DNA from: Kineobactrum salinum
Lineage (GTDB): Bacteria; Pseudomonadota; Gammaproteobacteria; Pseudomonadales; Halieaceae
Direction: 5' to 3'
NCBI RefSeq assembly: GCF_010669285.1
Contig: NZ_CP048711.1
Coordinates: 3,782,001 to 3,846,000 of the forward strand
Length of the DNA: 64,000 bases
Within the stretch, counting starts at the first letter, position 1. Each line of letters starts with the position of its first letter. The position numbers and the translations under genes are program-made. The notes beneath the pieces were generated by a model. It was not told where the DNA came from, did not search any database, and worked only from the letters and a program-made list of their open reading frames with translations. Positions 43,675 through 52,686 of the stretch are shown here, one piece after another.

Positions 43675-44649
43675 ATGACACCGAACAGGCAAACGCTCCT
43701 CGAAATATTCTCGAAAATGTCTCTTTCAAAGCAAAGCGACGAAAAAATGCGGTCCGCGATAAAATCTGGAAAGTTGTCGTTGCCGTACTATTCTGCCCGC
43801 GGGCAGGAGTGTATTCCTGCCGCCGTATCCGCCTGCCTTCGTACTGATGACTACATCTGCACGATCTACCGAGGTATGCACGATGCCCTAAGCAAAGGCG
43901 TTCCACTTAAACTTTTGTGGGCGGAGTACGCAGGCAAAGCATCCGGAACCTGCAAGGGTAAGGGTGGGCCAATGCATATAACTCATCCGGAATCGGGGGT
44001 TATGGTAACCACCGGTATTGTCGGCTCGTCAATGCCGGTGGCAAACGGCCTGGCATGGGCATCCCAGTTATCCGGTGACGGCCGAGTTACGGTGGCATAT
44101 TTTGGTGACGGTGCAAGTAATATAGGTGCTTTCCATGAGGCGCTAAATCTTGCGTCACTTTGGAAATTACCGGTAATTTTCGTTTGCCAGAACAATCATT
44201 ACTCAGAACATACCCGCTTTGCAGCGGGAACGGCCGTAGATAGAGTCTCGCGGCGTGCCGACAGCTACTCCATGCCGGGAGTCACAGTGAATGGTAACGA
44301 TCCCGTTGACGTGTATGCCGCTGCTGAACTTGCGATAGCAAGGGCACGTGCCGGAGACGGCCCGACATTGATTGAAGCGATGACATTCCGCTTGTTTGGG
44401 CACGTATTCGGCGACGATGACTCGGTAATGCTACCAGGAGAACGGGAAGAGGCTATGAAGAGTGATCCGTATCCCATATTCCGTAGCCGATTGATTGCGG
44501 AAGGGAACGCCGCCGAAGACGAGCTTGCGGAGATCGAGGCGGCACATGCTTTGCAAGTGAACGACGCGTTACGGTATGCACTCGAGAGCGAATACCCCGG
44601 GGTTAATGAACTGTGCCATGACGTCTATGCTACGGAGACATTATCGTGA
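43675..44649 (+). CDS. TPP-dependent dehydrogenase E1 alpha subunit (acetoin/2-oxoacid type)
   Basis: 324 residues. The thiamine diphosphate motif is VAYFGDGASNIGAFHEALNL...VCQNNHY (GDG to NN spacing normal). Other family text is YYSARGQECIPAAVSACLRT, YICTIYRGMHDALSKG and KGKGGPMHITH. The length and 'KGKGGPMH' style match acetoin dehydrogenase AcoA-like E1 alpha more than pyruvate dehydrogenase. The enzyme decarboxylates a 2-oxoacid or cleaves an alpha-hydroxyketone and hands the acyl or aldehyde unit to lipoyl-E2. The stop overlaps the E1 beta start. Confidence 0.9.
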   Translation: MTPNRQTLLEIFSKMSLSKQSDEKMRSAIKSGKLSLPYYSARGQECIPAAVSACLRTDDYICTIYRGMHDALSKGVPLKLLWAEYAGKASGTCKGKGGPMHITHPESGVMVTTGIVGSSMPVANGLAWASQLSGDGRVTVAYFGDGASNIGAFHEALNLASLWKLPVIFVCQNNHYSEHTRFAAGTAVDRVSRRADSYSMPGVTVNGNDPVDVYAAAELAIARARAGDGPTLIEAMTFRLFGHVFGDDDSVMLPGEREEAMKSDPYPIFRSRLIAEGNAAEDELAEIEAAHALQVNDALRYALESEYPGVNELCHDVYATETLS

Positions 44650-45646
44650 CCGACAAAATGAACATGCTCAATGCAATAAATCTTGCTTTACATGATGCGA
44701 TGAAGGATGACGATCGCGTCCTGGTCCTTGGAGAAGATGTAGGTGATGAACAAGGTGGCGGCGTAATAGGTGCTACAGCAGGTCTCACCAAGCAATTTGG
44801 TGCTGACAGAGTGAAGTCAACGCCCATCTCCGAGCAAGCTATTATGGGAGCGGCAATAGGCGCTGCAGTTGCGGGCTATCGACCCGTTGCCGAGATAATG
44901 CTGATGAACTTCACGACGGTGGCCATGGACATGATCGTCAACCATGCCGCCAAACTTCGCTATATGTCAGGGGGCAGACCAGTGTGCCTTTGACCATCAG
45001 GACCATGACCGGATCGGGTATGGGCAATGGGGGGCAACATAGCGATTTCTTGGAAGGGTGGTTTGCTCATACTGCAGGGATAAAAGTCGTTGTTCCTTCC
45101 ACTCCTGCAGATGCGTACGGTTTGCTTCGCACCTGCATCGAAGATGAGGACCCCTGTCTTTTTATTGAAACTATGCCACTTTTATGGACCCTCGGTTCTG
45201 CTCCGGAACCAGGAAGCTATGTACCACTGGGCAAGGCGCGCACTGTCCGTGAAGGAACCGACGCAACGGTCATAACCTATGGGCGCCAGGTTTTCGAGGC
45301 GGTTGCTGCCGCAGAAGAATTGCAAAAGCAGGATATCTCTGTAGAGGTGATAGACCTGCGCAGCATTTCACCATGGGACAAGGAAGCCGTGCTGAAATCC
45401 GTGTCAAAGACACACACCGCTATTGTGCTTCATGAGGCAGTGAGAAATTTTGGCCCCGGTGCGGAGATCGCTTCTAGTATTCAGGAGGAACTCTTCGGAG
45501 TACTAAGCGGGCCGGTATTACGATTAGGAGGCGCCTTTTCTCCAGTCCCTTTCTCAAATGTGCTGGAATCAGCCTTCGTGCCTGGAATAGACGAAATAGT
45601 AGGTGCCATAAAGCAGGCTACGTCGAGAAAACCGGCGTTAGTCTAG
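44646..45646 (+). pseudogene. TPP-dependent dehydrogenase E1 beta subunit, one-base frameshift
   Basis: From GTG 44646: NLALHDAMKDDDRVLVLGED, PISEQAIMGAAIGAAVAGYR and VNHAAKLRYMSGG, then a stop. Adding one G to the G5 run at 44970-44974 restores SGGQTSVPLTIRTMTG, and the protein continues to 45646 (NGGQHSDFLEGWFAHTAGIK, VIDLRSISPWDKEAV, HEAVRNFGPGAEI). Both halves are otherwise normal, about 333 residues together. It partners the E1 alpha gene. It is either a sequencing slip or a recent lesion that would inactivate the complex. Confidence 0.85.
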
Positions 45647-45706
45647 GGAGATACTGGTTCTGCGATATATCGGCAGTGAATGGAAAAAATTAGTTGGGGA
45701 CAGAGT

Positions 45707-45934
45707 ATGACCGAAGTCACATTCCCGAAAATCGGCTTTGCAATGACAGAGGGCACCCTTGCTCGCTGGCTGGTTGAAGATGGCAGCAACGTGGAAGAGG
45801 GACAACCTCTTTACGAGCTAGAAAGCGAAAAATCTATCCAGGAGGTTGAGTCTCCTGCGACTGGTATCATCCACATAGAGGCAGAAGCAGATAAGGTCTA
45901 TGCGGTTGGCATCAAATTGGGTTGGATAGAGTGA
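45707..45934 (+). CDS. Stand-alone lipoyl-domain protein
   Basis: 75 residues from ATG 45707 covering only a lipoyl/biotinyl domain: MTEVTFPKIGFAMTEGTLAR, WLVEDGSNVEEGQPLYELES and EKSIQEVESPATGIIHIEAE. The Lys in ESEKSIQEV is the expected lipoylation site. In most complexes this domain is fused to E2, but here E2 is a separate gene that overlaps by GTGA. It would act as a mobile lipoyl carrier between E1 and E2. An upstream in-frame ATG at 45680 is less likely. Confidence 0.88.
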   Translation: MTEVTFPKIGFAMTEGTLARWLVEDGSNVEEGQPLYELESEKSIQEVESPATGIIHIEAEADKVYAVGIKLGWIE

Positions 45935-46658
45935 GTGCTCGCGGTCAGACACTCCTGGAAGCTTTGTCGCGCCATGGCGAGGTGGAGGCGGCGCCAATGG
46001 GGCGAATACAAAATTATGTCGCGCGTGCTATGGAGAAGAGCTGGACTACCATTCCTCATGTGACTACACACGATGAAGCTGATATCACGGATTTCGAGCA
46101 TGCCCGCCAGGATTACAACGCCGGCGGCCATAGATCGAAATTAACCTTGTTGGCCCCTTGGTAAAGGTGGTGGCGACAGCGTTGCGGGAGTACCCACGGT
46201 TCAACACTTCTTTGGCTGAGGATGGGGGCACAGTGTTGTGGAAAAGCTACGTTAACGTGGGCGTGGCTGTCGACACCGCAGAAGGCTTGGTGGTTCCGGT
46301 CATTCGTGATCCATCGTCACAAGGCATTGATTCACTTGCGGATGAAATTTCCCGTCTCGCAGAAAAGGCGAGAGGAAAAGGGCTCTCAATGCAGGATATG
46401 TCAGGAGGCTGCTTCACTATCTCATCGATAGGACATGTCGGGGGAACCGGCTTTACTCCGATAATAAATTTACCGGAAGTTGCCATACTTGGCATATCTC
46501 GGGCACGAGACAGGTTGGTTCCAAGCGTGGCAGGTAGTCCTCTTACACGCCGGTTTCTACCACTGTCGCTGAGTTATGACCACCGAGTGATAAATGGTGT
46601 CGAGGCTGCAGCGTTCTTGACCAGAGTGGCCGGTGATCTCGCGACTTTCGAGTTTTGA
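45931..46658 (+). pseudogene. E2 acyltransferase catalytic domain, one-base frameshift
   Basis: GTG 45931 overlaps the lipoyl gene stop. The first part reads PMGRIQNYVARAMEKSWTTI, PHVTTHDEADITDFE and SKLTLLAP, then stops. One extra C in the run at 46154-46157 would restore LLAPLVKVVATALREYPRFN and on to the end at 46658. The active-site motif is YDHRVINGVEAA, with Asn in place of the Asp of DHRxxDG, a variant seen in other E2 proteins. No lipoyl or E3-binding domain is present. No E3 (lipoamide dehydrogenase) is encoded in the window. Confidence 0.85.
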
Positions 46659-46672
46659 GGAGTAGTCTGACC

Positions 46673-48841
46673 GTGGGCAATAGGTTGAGGGGGAAAGTTA
46701 AGCTATGGGAGACGAGCTTGCCCGGCATCGCGGCAAAGTTTCTTGCCCTTGCGGGTATTTCAATGTTGTCTTCCGCGGGCAACGTTCCTTTTACGGCGGA
46801 ACAGGCAGACAATGGTGCTTTGCTGTATGCACAGCATTGCCAAACCTGTCATGGATCGAACCTCAGGGGCGGCACACATGCACCAACATTGAATGGCGGT
46901 GTGTTTCGTGCGCAGTGGGCAGCTCGCTCGGTGAGTGATCTTTTGAATTATCTCTCTACCAATATGCCACCCCGGCAAGCATCAACTCTCTCACTGCAGT
47001 CGCATGCAGATATTCTCGCATTTTTGTTGCAGAAGAACGGAGAGCAGGCATCCTACCCACAGTTGCCCGGGGACTTCGATACCCTTTTCGAATTAAGACT
47101 TCCGCCTTGGCCCAACTATCTCAGTGGGGGCGGCTTGGCGCCCGGTGTCACAATCCCGGCCGCACCGGCCAAGTCAAATCCATTGCATTCTCTTAGTCCC
47201 GTAACTGATGCGATGCTGACGCAACCGGCTGATGGCGATTGGCTTATGTGGCGTCGTACCTACGATGCTTATGGTTTTAGTCCGCTTGACGAAATCGACG
47301 CGTCGAATGTTGGGTCGGTGACACTCGCCTGGAGTTGGACACTGCCGCAAGGCCCCAATCCCTCGACACCCGTGGTACATGACGGTGTGCTCTTCGTGTA
47401 CGGCATGGGTGATACGGTGCAGGCACTAGATGCGTCGAATGGAGACCTGCTGTGGCAGTATTCCCGGCGACTGCCTTCGGGGGTCACCCCAAGTCACAAG
47501 CGAAGCCTTGCTATCTACGGCACTTCACTATTTTTACCGACCTCGGACGGCCATGTAATTGCGCTGGATGCGAAAAGTGGTACGGTAATATGGGATCAAA
47601 GTGTGGGAGTTATGGACGGTGACCTGCAGTTGATAAGTGGTCCCATTGTGGTCAAAAGCAAAGTGATTATCGGTACCTCAGGAAGTCGGGCAGGCGGGAA
47701 TGAAATTATCGCCCTGGAAGCGGCCACCGGCCAGGTGTCCTGGCGAATTCCTGTGATCCAGCGTCCCTTTGAAGGTGGAATCGACACATGGAACGCTGTG
47801 CCACTGGACGAGCGGAATGGTGGTTCTGTTTGGCTGCCGGGTAGCTATAACGCAAAGTATGATGTAGTTCTATTCGGTACCGGAAATACCTATCACACCA
47901 CTCCTCTCATGACTAAATCCTCAAGTGAGGATGTCAGCAATGATGGTCTGTACCTCGATTCGACTCTCGCATTAAAGCCAGAAACTGGTGAGCTGGTTTG
48001 GTATTTCCAGCACTTTTCGAACGATCAGTGGGATATGGACTGGGCGTTCGAGCGACAATCCATACGACTGCCCATCAATGGAGTCGAGCAGGATGTGGTA
48101 ATCACCGGTGGCAAGGTGATGATTTTCGATCTACTCCGTGCTCAAGATGGCGCTTATCTGTCATCAATATCTCTCGGAATGCAGAATCTCATAAGCGATA
48201 TAGATCCCGTAACGGGGAAGAAGCACATTAATTCTGACTTGCTTCCTGTACGGAAGCAAGTCACCACCATCTGTCCTCACGTTAGCGGTGGACGAGGTTG
48301 GCTCCCGACGACTTACCTGCCTGAAGACCGTGTTCTCGTTGTACCAATAACCGAGGCGTGCATGGACTTGGTGCCCGCGGGGGAGAACGAATCTACTGTG
48401 CTTAGCACTGGTTTCCGTTGGACGGTACGCCCCCGTCCAGACAGCGATGGGCTCTACGGCAGGCTGCAGGCCGTGGATCTGGAGACCGGTGAAACGCGTT
48501 GGCTTGTGCGTGAGAGACCACCTTTTACAGCGGGTACTCTTGCGACAGCCGGTTCCATCGTTTTTGCCGGCTCGTTGGATCGGACCTTCAAGGCATACGA
48601 TTCCGGGACGGGTAAGATGCTTTGGTCGGCACGCCTGAATGATGCGCCGAGCTCACCGCCCATTACCTATGAGAGTGGAGGCAAGCAGTATGTGGCCGTC
48701 ATCGTTGGTCCCGGCGGATACCAGTCCGTGAGTTATGATTCCCTTTTGCCGGAGCTCCAGAATCCAATGGATTCAGGGACCGTTTTATGGGTATTTGCCC
48801 TTCCAAATGCGTTAGCTCCGCGAGCCGGAGATACTCATTGA
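46673..48841 (+). CDS. PQQ-dependent dehydrogenase with N-terminal cytochrome c domain
   Basis: About 722 residues from GTG 46673 (preceded by GAGGAG). A signal segment (GIAAKFLALAGISMLSSAGN) leads into a heme c motif, CQTCHGSNLRGG, and then a PQQ propeller: WLMWRRTYDAYGFSPLDEID, KRSLAIYGTSLFLPTSDGHV and ALDAKSGTVIWDQS. The vicinal Cys-Cys of methanol-dehydrogenase types is absent. The heme domain precedes the propeller, the reverse of the enzyme at 34316. It is likely a periplasmic alcohol or sugar-type dehydrogenase. It follows E2 directly. Confidence 0.88.
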   Translation: MGNRLRGKVKLWETSLPGIAAKFLALAGISMLSSAGNVPFTAEQADNGALLYAQHCQTCHGSNLRGGTHAPTLNGGVFRAQWAARSVSDLLNYLSTNMPPRQASTLSLQSHADILAFLLQKNGEQASYPQLPGDFDTLFELRLPPWPNYLSGGGLAPGVTIPAAPAKSNPLHSLSPVTDAMLTQPADGDWLMWRRTYDAYGFSPLDEIDASNVGSVTLAWSWTLPQGPNPSTPVVHDGVLFVYGMGDTVQALDASNGDLLWQYSRRLPSGVTPSHKRSLAIYGTSLFLPTSDGHVIALDAKSGTVIWDQSVGVMDGDLQLISGPIVVKSKVIIGTSGSRAGGNEIIALEAATGQVSWRIPVIQRPFEGGIDTWNAVPLDERNGGSVWLPGSYNAKYDVVLFGTGNTYHTTPLMTKSSSEDVSNDGLYLDSTLALKPETGELVWYFQHFSNDQWDMDWAFERQSIRLPINGVEQDVVITGGKVMIFDLLRAQDGAYLSSISLGMQNLISDIDPVTGKKHINSDLLPVRKQVTTICPHVSGGRGWLPTTYLPEDRVLVVPITEACMDLVPAGENESTVLSTGFRWTVRPRPDSDGLYGRLQAVDLETGETRWLVRERPPFTAGTLATAGSIVFAGSLDRTFKAYDSGTGKMLWSARLNDAPSSPPITYESGGKQYVAVIVGPGGYQSVSYDSLLPELQNPMDSGTVLWVFALPNALAPRAGDTH

Positions 48842-48870
48842 AACTGCCAGTAGGGACAAATTCCAAACCG

Positions 48871-50730
48871 ATGAGAATCGGTTGGATGACTTATTTGATA
48901 GTCATTGTGCTATTTCATGTGAAAACGGCAGACTCGGCAGCCTCCCTCGAGCTCGAAGCACAAGGTACGGAAGCCGAAGCGCTCTATTTGGCGAACTGCT
49001 CCGAGTGTCACGATAGTCCCGTTGCCCGAGCGCCACAGCGACTGGTGTTCGGAATGCTCGGTGCCGAGGCAATCCTCGCTGCACTTGAAGCTGGTCCGAT
49101 GCAGAGTCAGGGTGAGCATTTAAGTGAAGCTCAACGGAGACTATTAGCAGAGCACTTGGGTAGTGGCAAGCTGAGAAATGGTTGGGATTCTCGGGATTGG
49201 TTCTGCACCGACCCATTCGATGCCAATTTGTCAAAGTCAAAGACGCATGCTTGGGGGTTTTCCCCCGAAAACACCCGGCATATTTCGGACGCTGGACTCA
49301 CTGCAGAAGAAATGCCGCAACTTGTTCTTAAATGGGCATTTGCGTACCCGGGGGCAACAAGAGCAAGATCTCAACCCACTGTCGTGGCGGGAGTTGTTTA
49401 TGTCGGGTCACAGTCGGGGAGTGTCTATGCTCTTGATCTGCAGTCCGGCTGTGTTTATTGGAGATTCGATGCCGATGCGGAAGTGCGCTCAGCAATTTCC
49501 TTCGGGCTCGACGGTGCTGCGGGAGACGGCGGAGGTGAGTCAGTATATTTCGGAGATTTTTCTGGTAGCGTATACCGTGTAAACGCCCGCACAGGCAAAC
49601 TTCTCTGGCGCGCAAAGGTCGGCGACCATCCGGATGTTACAATTACTGGATCACCACAACTGCATCGCGACCGACTGTATGTTCCACTCTCTTCGACTGA
49701 ATGGGCCAGGGCAACCGACCCATCCTACGCATGTTGCAATTTTCGCGGTGGTGTTGTGGCTCTGTCAGTCACAGCCGGAAAGCAACTCTGGAAAACGCAC
49801 GTGATTCCGCAGGTTCGCCAAGAATTGACTGGTGATCCCGAAAACGTGCGTGAGAATGACACATATTCGGGCGCACCCGTTTGGAACACCCCGACTATCG
49901 ACAGGGCCCGAAACCTGCTCTATGTTGGAACTGGGCAATCCTATACCTCTCCAGCTCATCGAAACAGTGATGCTGTTATAGCCATGGACCTCGACAGCGG
50001 TGAAATAAAATGGAGTCGCCAGCTTCTCTCTGGTGACGCCTGGAATCTTGCCTGTCTTTTGCCAGGTGAACATGTGAACTGTCCTGAACAGAATGGTCCG
50101 GATTTTGATATTGGCGCGCCGCCGATTCTGTGGAGCGACGAGCAGGAGAGGGAACTCCTTTTGGTCGGTCAAAAATCGGGTATGGTCTATGCGTTGGATC
50201 CAGATCTGGAGGGTGAAACTGTATGGAAGAGGAAGCTGGGTCGAGGGGGATTTTCAGGCGGTGTTCATTGGGGCATGGCTGCCGACTCCCAACAATTGTA
50301 TGTACCTATCGCCGATACTGAATATTTTGGTAAGTATGAGAAGCTCCCGGCAAGTCCCGGCTTGTTTGCACTTGATCCAAAGACCGGTATGCAAATGTGG
50401 TTCGCGCCTGCCGGTGATCATTGTCTGCCGGAACAACGACCTGCCTGTGACCCCGGTCTATCGGCAGCTGTTACTTCAGTTCCAGGTGCGGTTCTGGCTG
50501 GTGGTTTTGATGGAATGCTGAAGGCTTACACCGCTGATACTGGCGCAGTAATCTGGCAATACGATACCAATAGAGAGTTCACGACGGTTTCCGGTGTTTC
50601 AGCCAGAGGTGGTTCAATTGAATCAGATGGGCCTGTGGTTTCCGAGGGCCATCTGCTCGTCAACAGCGGCTACCTGTATGGCGGACGTCTGCCCGGGAAT
50701 GTTCTCTTGGTTTTTGGACGTTCGCTCTAA
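48871..50730 (+). CDS. PQQ propeller protein with heme c, polyvinyl-alcohol-dehydrogenase-like
   Basis: 619 residues from ATG 48871, followed by a signal segment (MTYLIVIVLFHVKTADSAAS), heme motif CSECHDSPVA and a PQQ/BamB-type propeller: PTVVAGVVYVGSQSGSVYAL, YFGDFSGSVYRVNARTGKLL, SYACCNFRGGVVALSV and GPDFDIGAPPIL. The combination of N-terminal heme, 'ACCxFRG' and 'GPDFDxGxxPIL' resembles the polyvinyl alcohol dehydrogenase group, which oxidises secondary alcohols in the periplasm. A TTG at 48838 overlapping the previous stop is an alternative start. The substrate need not be a polymer. Confidence 0.8.
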   Translation: MRIGWMTYLIVIVLFHVKTADSAASLELEAQGTEAEALYLANCSECHDSPVARAPQRLVFGMLGAEAILAALEAGPMQSQGEHLSEAQRRLLAEHLGSGKLRNGWDSRDWFCTDPFDANLSKSKTHAWGFSPENTRHISDAGLTAEEMPQLVLKWAFAYPGATRARSQPTVVAGVVYVGSQSGSVYALDLQSGCVYWRFDADAEVRSAISFGLDGAAGDGGGESVYFGDFSGSVYRVNARTGKLLWRAKVGDHPDVTITGSPQLHRDRLYVPLSSTEWARATDPSYACCNFRGGVVALSVTAGKQLWKTHVIPQVRQELTGDPENVRENDTYSGAPVWNTPTIDRARNLLYVGTGQSYTSPAHRNSDAVIAMDLDSGEIKWSRQLLSGDAWNLACLLPGEHVNCPEQNGPDFDIGAPPILWSDEQERELLLVGQKSGMVYALDPDLEGETVWKRKLGRGGFSGGVHWGMAADSQQLYVPIADTEYFGKYEKLPASPGLFALDPKTGMQMWFAPAGDHCLPEQRPACDPGLSAAVTSVPGAVLAGGFDGMLKAYTADTGAVIWQYDTNREFTTVSGVSARGGSIESDGPVVSEGHLLVNSGYLYGGRLPGNVLLVFGRSL

Positions 50731-50847
50731 CTCCGGTCAATGGCTGACAGTTGATTGGTCGACACTCAGTCGCTTTGAAACTGGGCGGGGTCAGATCGAC
50801 ACTTTCCGCCAACTGCTGGAACATCTCGTTAAAGAGAGGATCAATCT

Positions 50848-51654
50848 ATGGCTGAGGCACCACCACTTCTTGTCTCGTACGCGGACGGTATCGCAAGATT
50901 GACATTGAATCGTCCTCAAGAAGGTAATTCCCTTACGCCCGAGCTACTGTTGGCTCTGGAGGACGCCTGGCAGGAGGTCGAGGAAGACACTGACGTTCGT
51001 GTAGCTGTCATCACGGGGGCAGGAGACCGCCACTTCTGTACCGGGGCCTCCGTATCAGCACTCGAGGTTGGCAGAGGAACCCTGCAGAATCTGCGAAATA
51101 CCGTGGTCAACCGATTCTCTCCCCGTATGTGTCAAGTCAGCAAGCCTGTGATCTGCGTAGTCAATGGTCTGGTGAACGGCGGGGGACTCCATTTCATCGC
51201 CGATAGCGATATCGTGATTGCGACATCCGGAGCTGCTTTTATGGACTCCCATGTCAGTGTCGGACAGGTCTCCGGTCTGGAATCCATCGGCATCGCCCGA
51301 CGCGCGGGGCTGGGGGCTGCCCTTCTTATGGGGCTCGCCGGGCGCAGCTATCGAATGCCTGCTGAGCGCGCCTGGCAACTGGGCATGGTAGACCTCCTAG
51401 AGGATACTGTGGAGGCCACTCTGGACCGGGCTTATGAACTGGCGGAATCAATTGCCAGGAATTCCCCACAAGCCATGGCGCTGACCAAACGTGCGATTTG
51501 GGCGTCTACCGAGATGCCGGACCCGGCTGCACTGGATTACGGATGGGAATTGCTAAAGTCTCATTGGGCGCACCCGGACTTTGTTGAGGGCCCACAGGCC
51601 TTCATCGAAAGGCGCACTGCGGTCTGGAACCCGGACCCTAATGCACGTCGGTAA
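50848..51654 (+). CDS. Enoyl-CoA hydratase/isomerase (crotonase family)
   Basis: 268 residues. LTLNRPQEGNSLTPELLLAL, AVITGAGDRHFCTGASVSAL (oxyanion hole) and VCVVNGLVNGGGLHFIADSD-type text (CVVNGLVNGGGLHF) mark the crotonase fold. The region that carries the second Glu in true hydratases reads SHVSVGQVSGLESIGIARRA, where a Glu is present. Hydration or isomerisation of an unsaturated acyl-CoA made by the nearby ACADs is likely. A GAGAGGA site lies ahead of ATG 50848. Confidence 0.88.
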   Translation: MAEAPPLLVSYADGIARLTLNRPQEGNSLTPELLLALEDAWQEVEEDTDVRVAVITGAGDRHFCTGASVSALEVGRGTLQNLRNTVVNRFSPRMCQVSKPVICVVNGLVNGGGLHFIADSDIVIATSGAAFMDSHVSVGQVSGLESIGIARRAGLGAALLMGLAGRSYRMPAERAWQLGMVDLLEDTVEATLDRAYELAESIARNSPQAMALTKRAIWASTEMPDPAALDYGWELLKSHWAHPDFVEGPQAFIERRTAVWNPDPNARR

Positions 51655-51703
51655 TTAACCCGTATAAGTCTGGCAACTTCCGGCCCGATAAGGAGAAGGA
51701 TTC

Positions 51704-52686
51704 ATGCAACATGGCCTCAGCTATCATCCCAGCCCCGATCAGTTGGCGCTCGCCGAGTCGCTAGTCAAACCTATTTCATCACTACTGCCACTATCGCGGC
51801 TGCACAAGTCGCCGCTTGAGAGCAAGGAGACCTGGACTCAATTTGAGGAGCTGGGGATTTTTGCCATCCACCTCCCCGAAGATGCGGGGGAACCGGTCTC
51901 GGAGTAACCGAGGAAGCCCTGATTGTGCTTGAGCTCGGGCGCCACCTGGCAGCCCCCTCAGTTTTAGCCACCATGGGCGCAACACCTGCAACGGCGGGTG
52001 ACGAAACAGCGTCACGACGGACCACTCCGGCATACCAGCGAGGGGACAAGGTGGTCCTCCTGACAGACCCAATGGCCGATGCCATTCTGCTGCGTGTGGG
52101 GTCGAAGACAGCACTGTATCCGATGATTGCCGACTCACAACCACTTGCAACACAGCCGTGGCTTGACACTCTGCACACCAGCAGCGACCTGCCACCACCG
52201 CTTGCCAGATTCAGTGCAGAGGCTAATCGAAGAATGACCCTCATTGACGCTGCCGCGCTTGCAGGCATCGCCCAGCGAGGTCTCGAGATGGCAGTGGACT
52301 ACGCCAAGCTGCGCGAGCAGTTTGGTCGTCCGATTGGAAGCTTTCAGGCAATAAAACATCACTGTGCCACTATGGCAATCTCGGCTCAGCGGTCTCGGGA
52401 TCAGGTCCTGTTCGCCGCAACCGCGATAGACGAGGGGCGAGAGGATGCGATGCTTCAGACTGACTGTGCATTGTTGGTTGCAGCTCGAGCAGCCACTGCA
52501 AACGCCGCCCTGAACATCCAGATTCACGGCGGTATCGGTTTCAGCGCAGAGGCAGATCCCCATTTGTTGGTCAAGCGGACACAGGCTCTGATCGCGATCA
52601 CCGGGGGACTTGAAGCCGTCAACAGGCGGATCGTCGAGTGGGATGCTGGAGCCAGATCCACACAGGCCAGTGTAGGTAGACGATGA
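51704..52686 (+). pseudogene. Acyl-CoA dehydrogenase, alpha-type, one-base frameshift
   Basis: ATG 51704 has an AAGGAG site. Frame one gives TQFEELGIFAIHLPEDAG and then a stop. Adding one G to the G5 run at 51886-51890 restores GTGLGVTEEALIVLELGRHL and continues to 52686 with YAKLREQFGRPIGSFQAIKH and NIQIHGGIGFSAEADPHLLV. About 327 residues in total, shorter than a normal ACAD in the middle domain. The motifs are those of the alpha-type partner. The stop overlaps the next gene. Confidence 0.8.
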
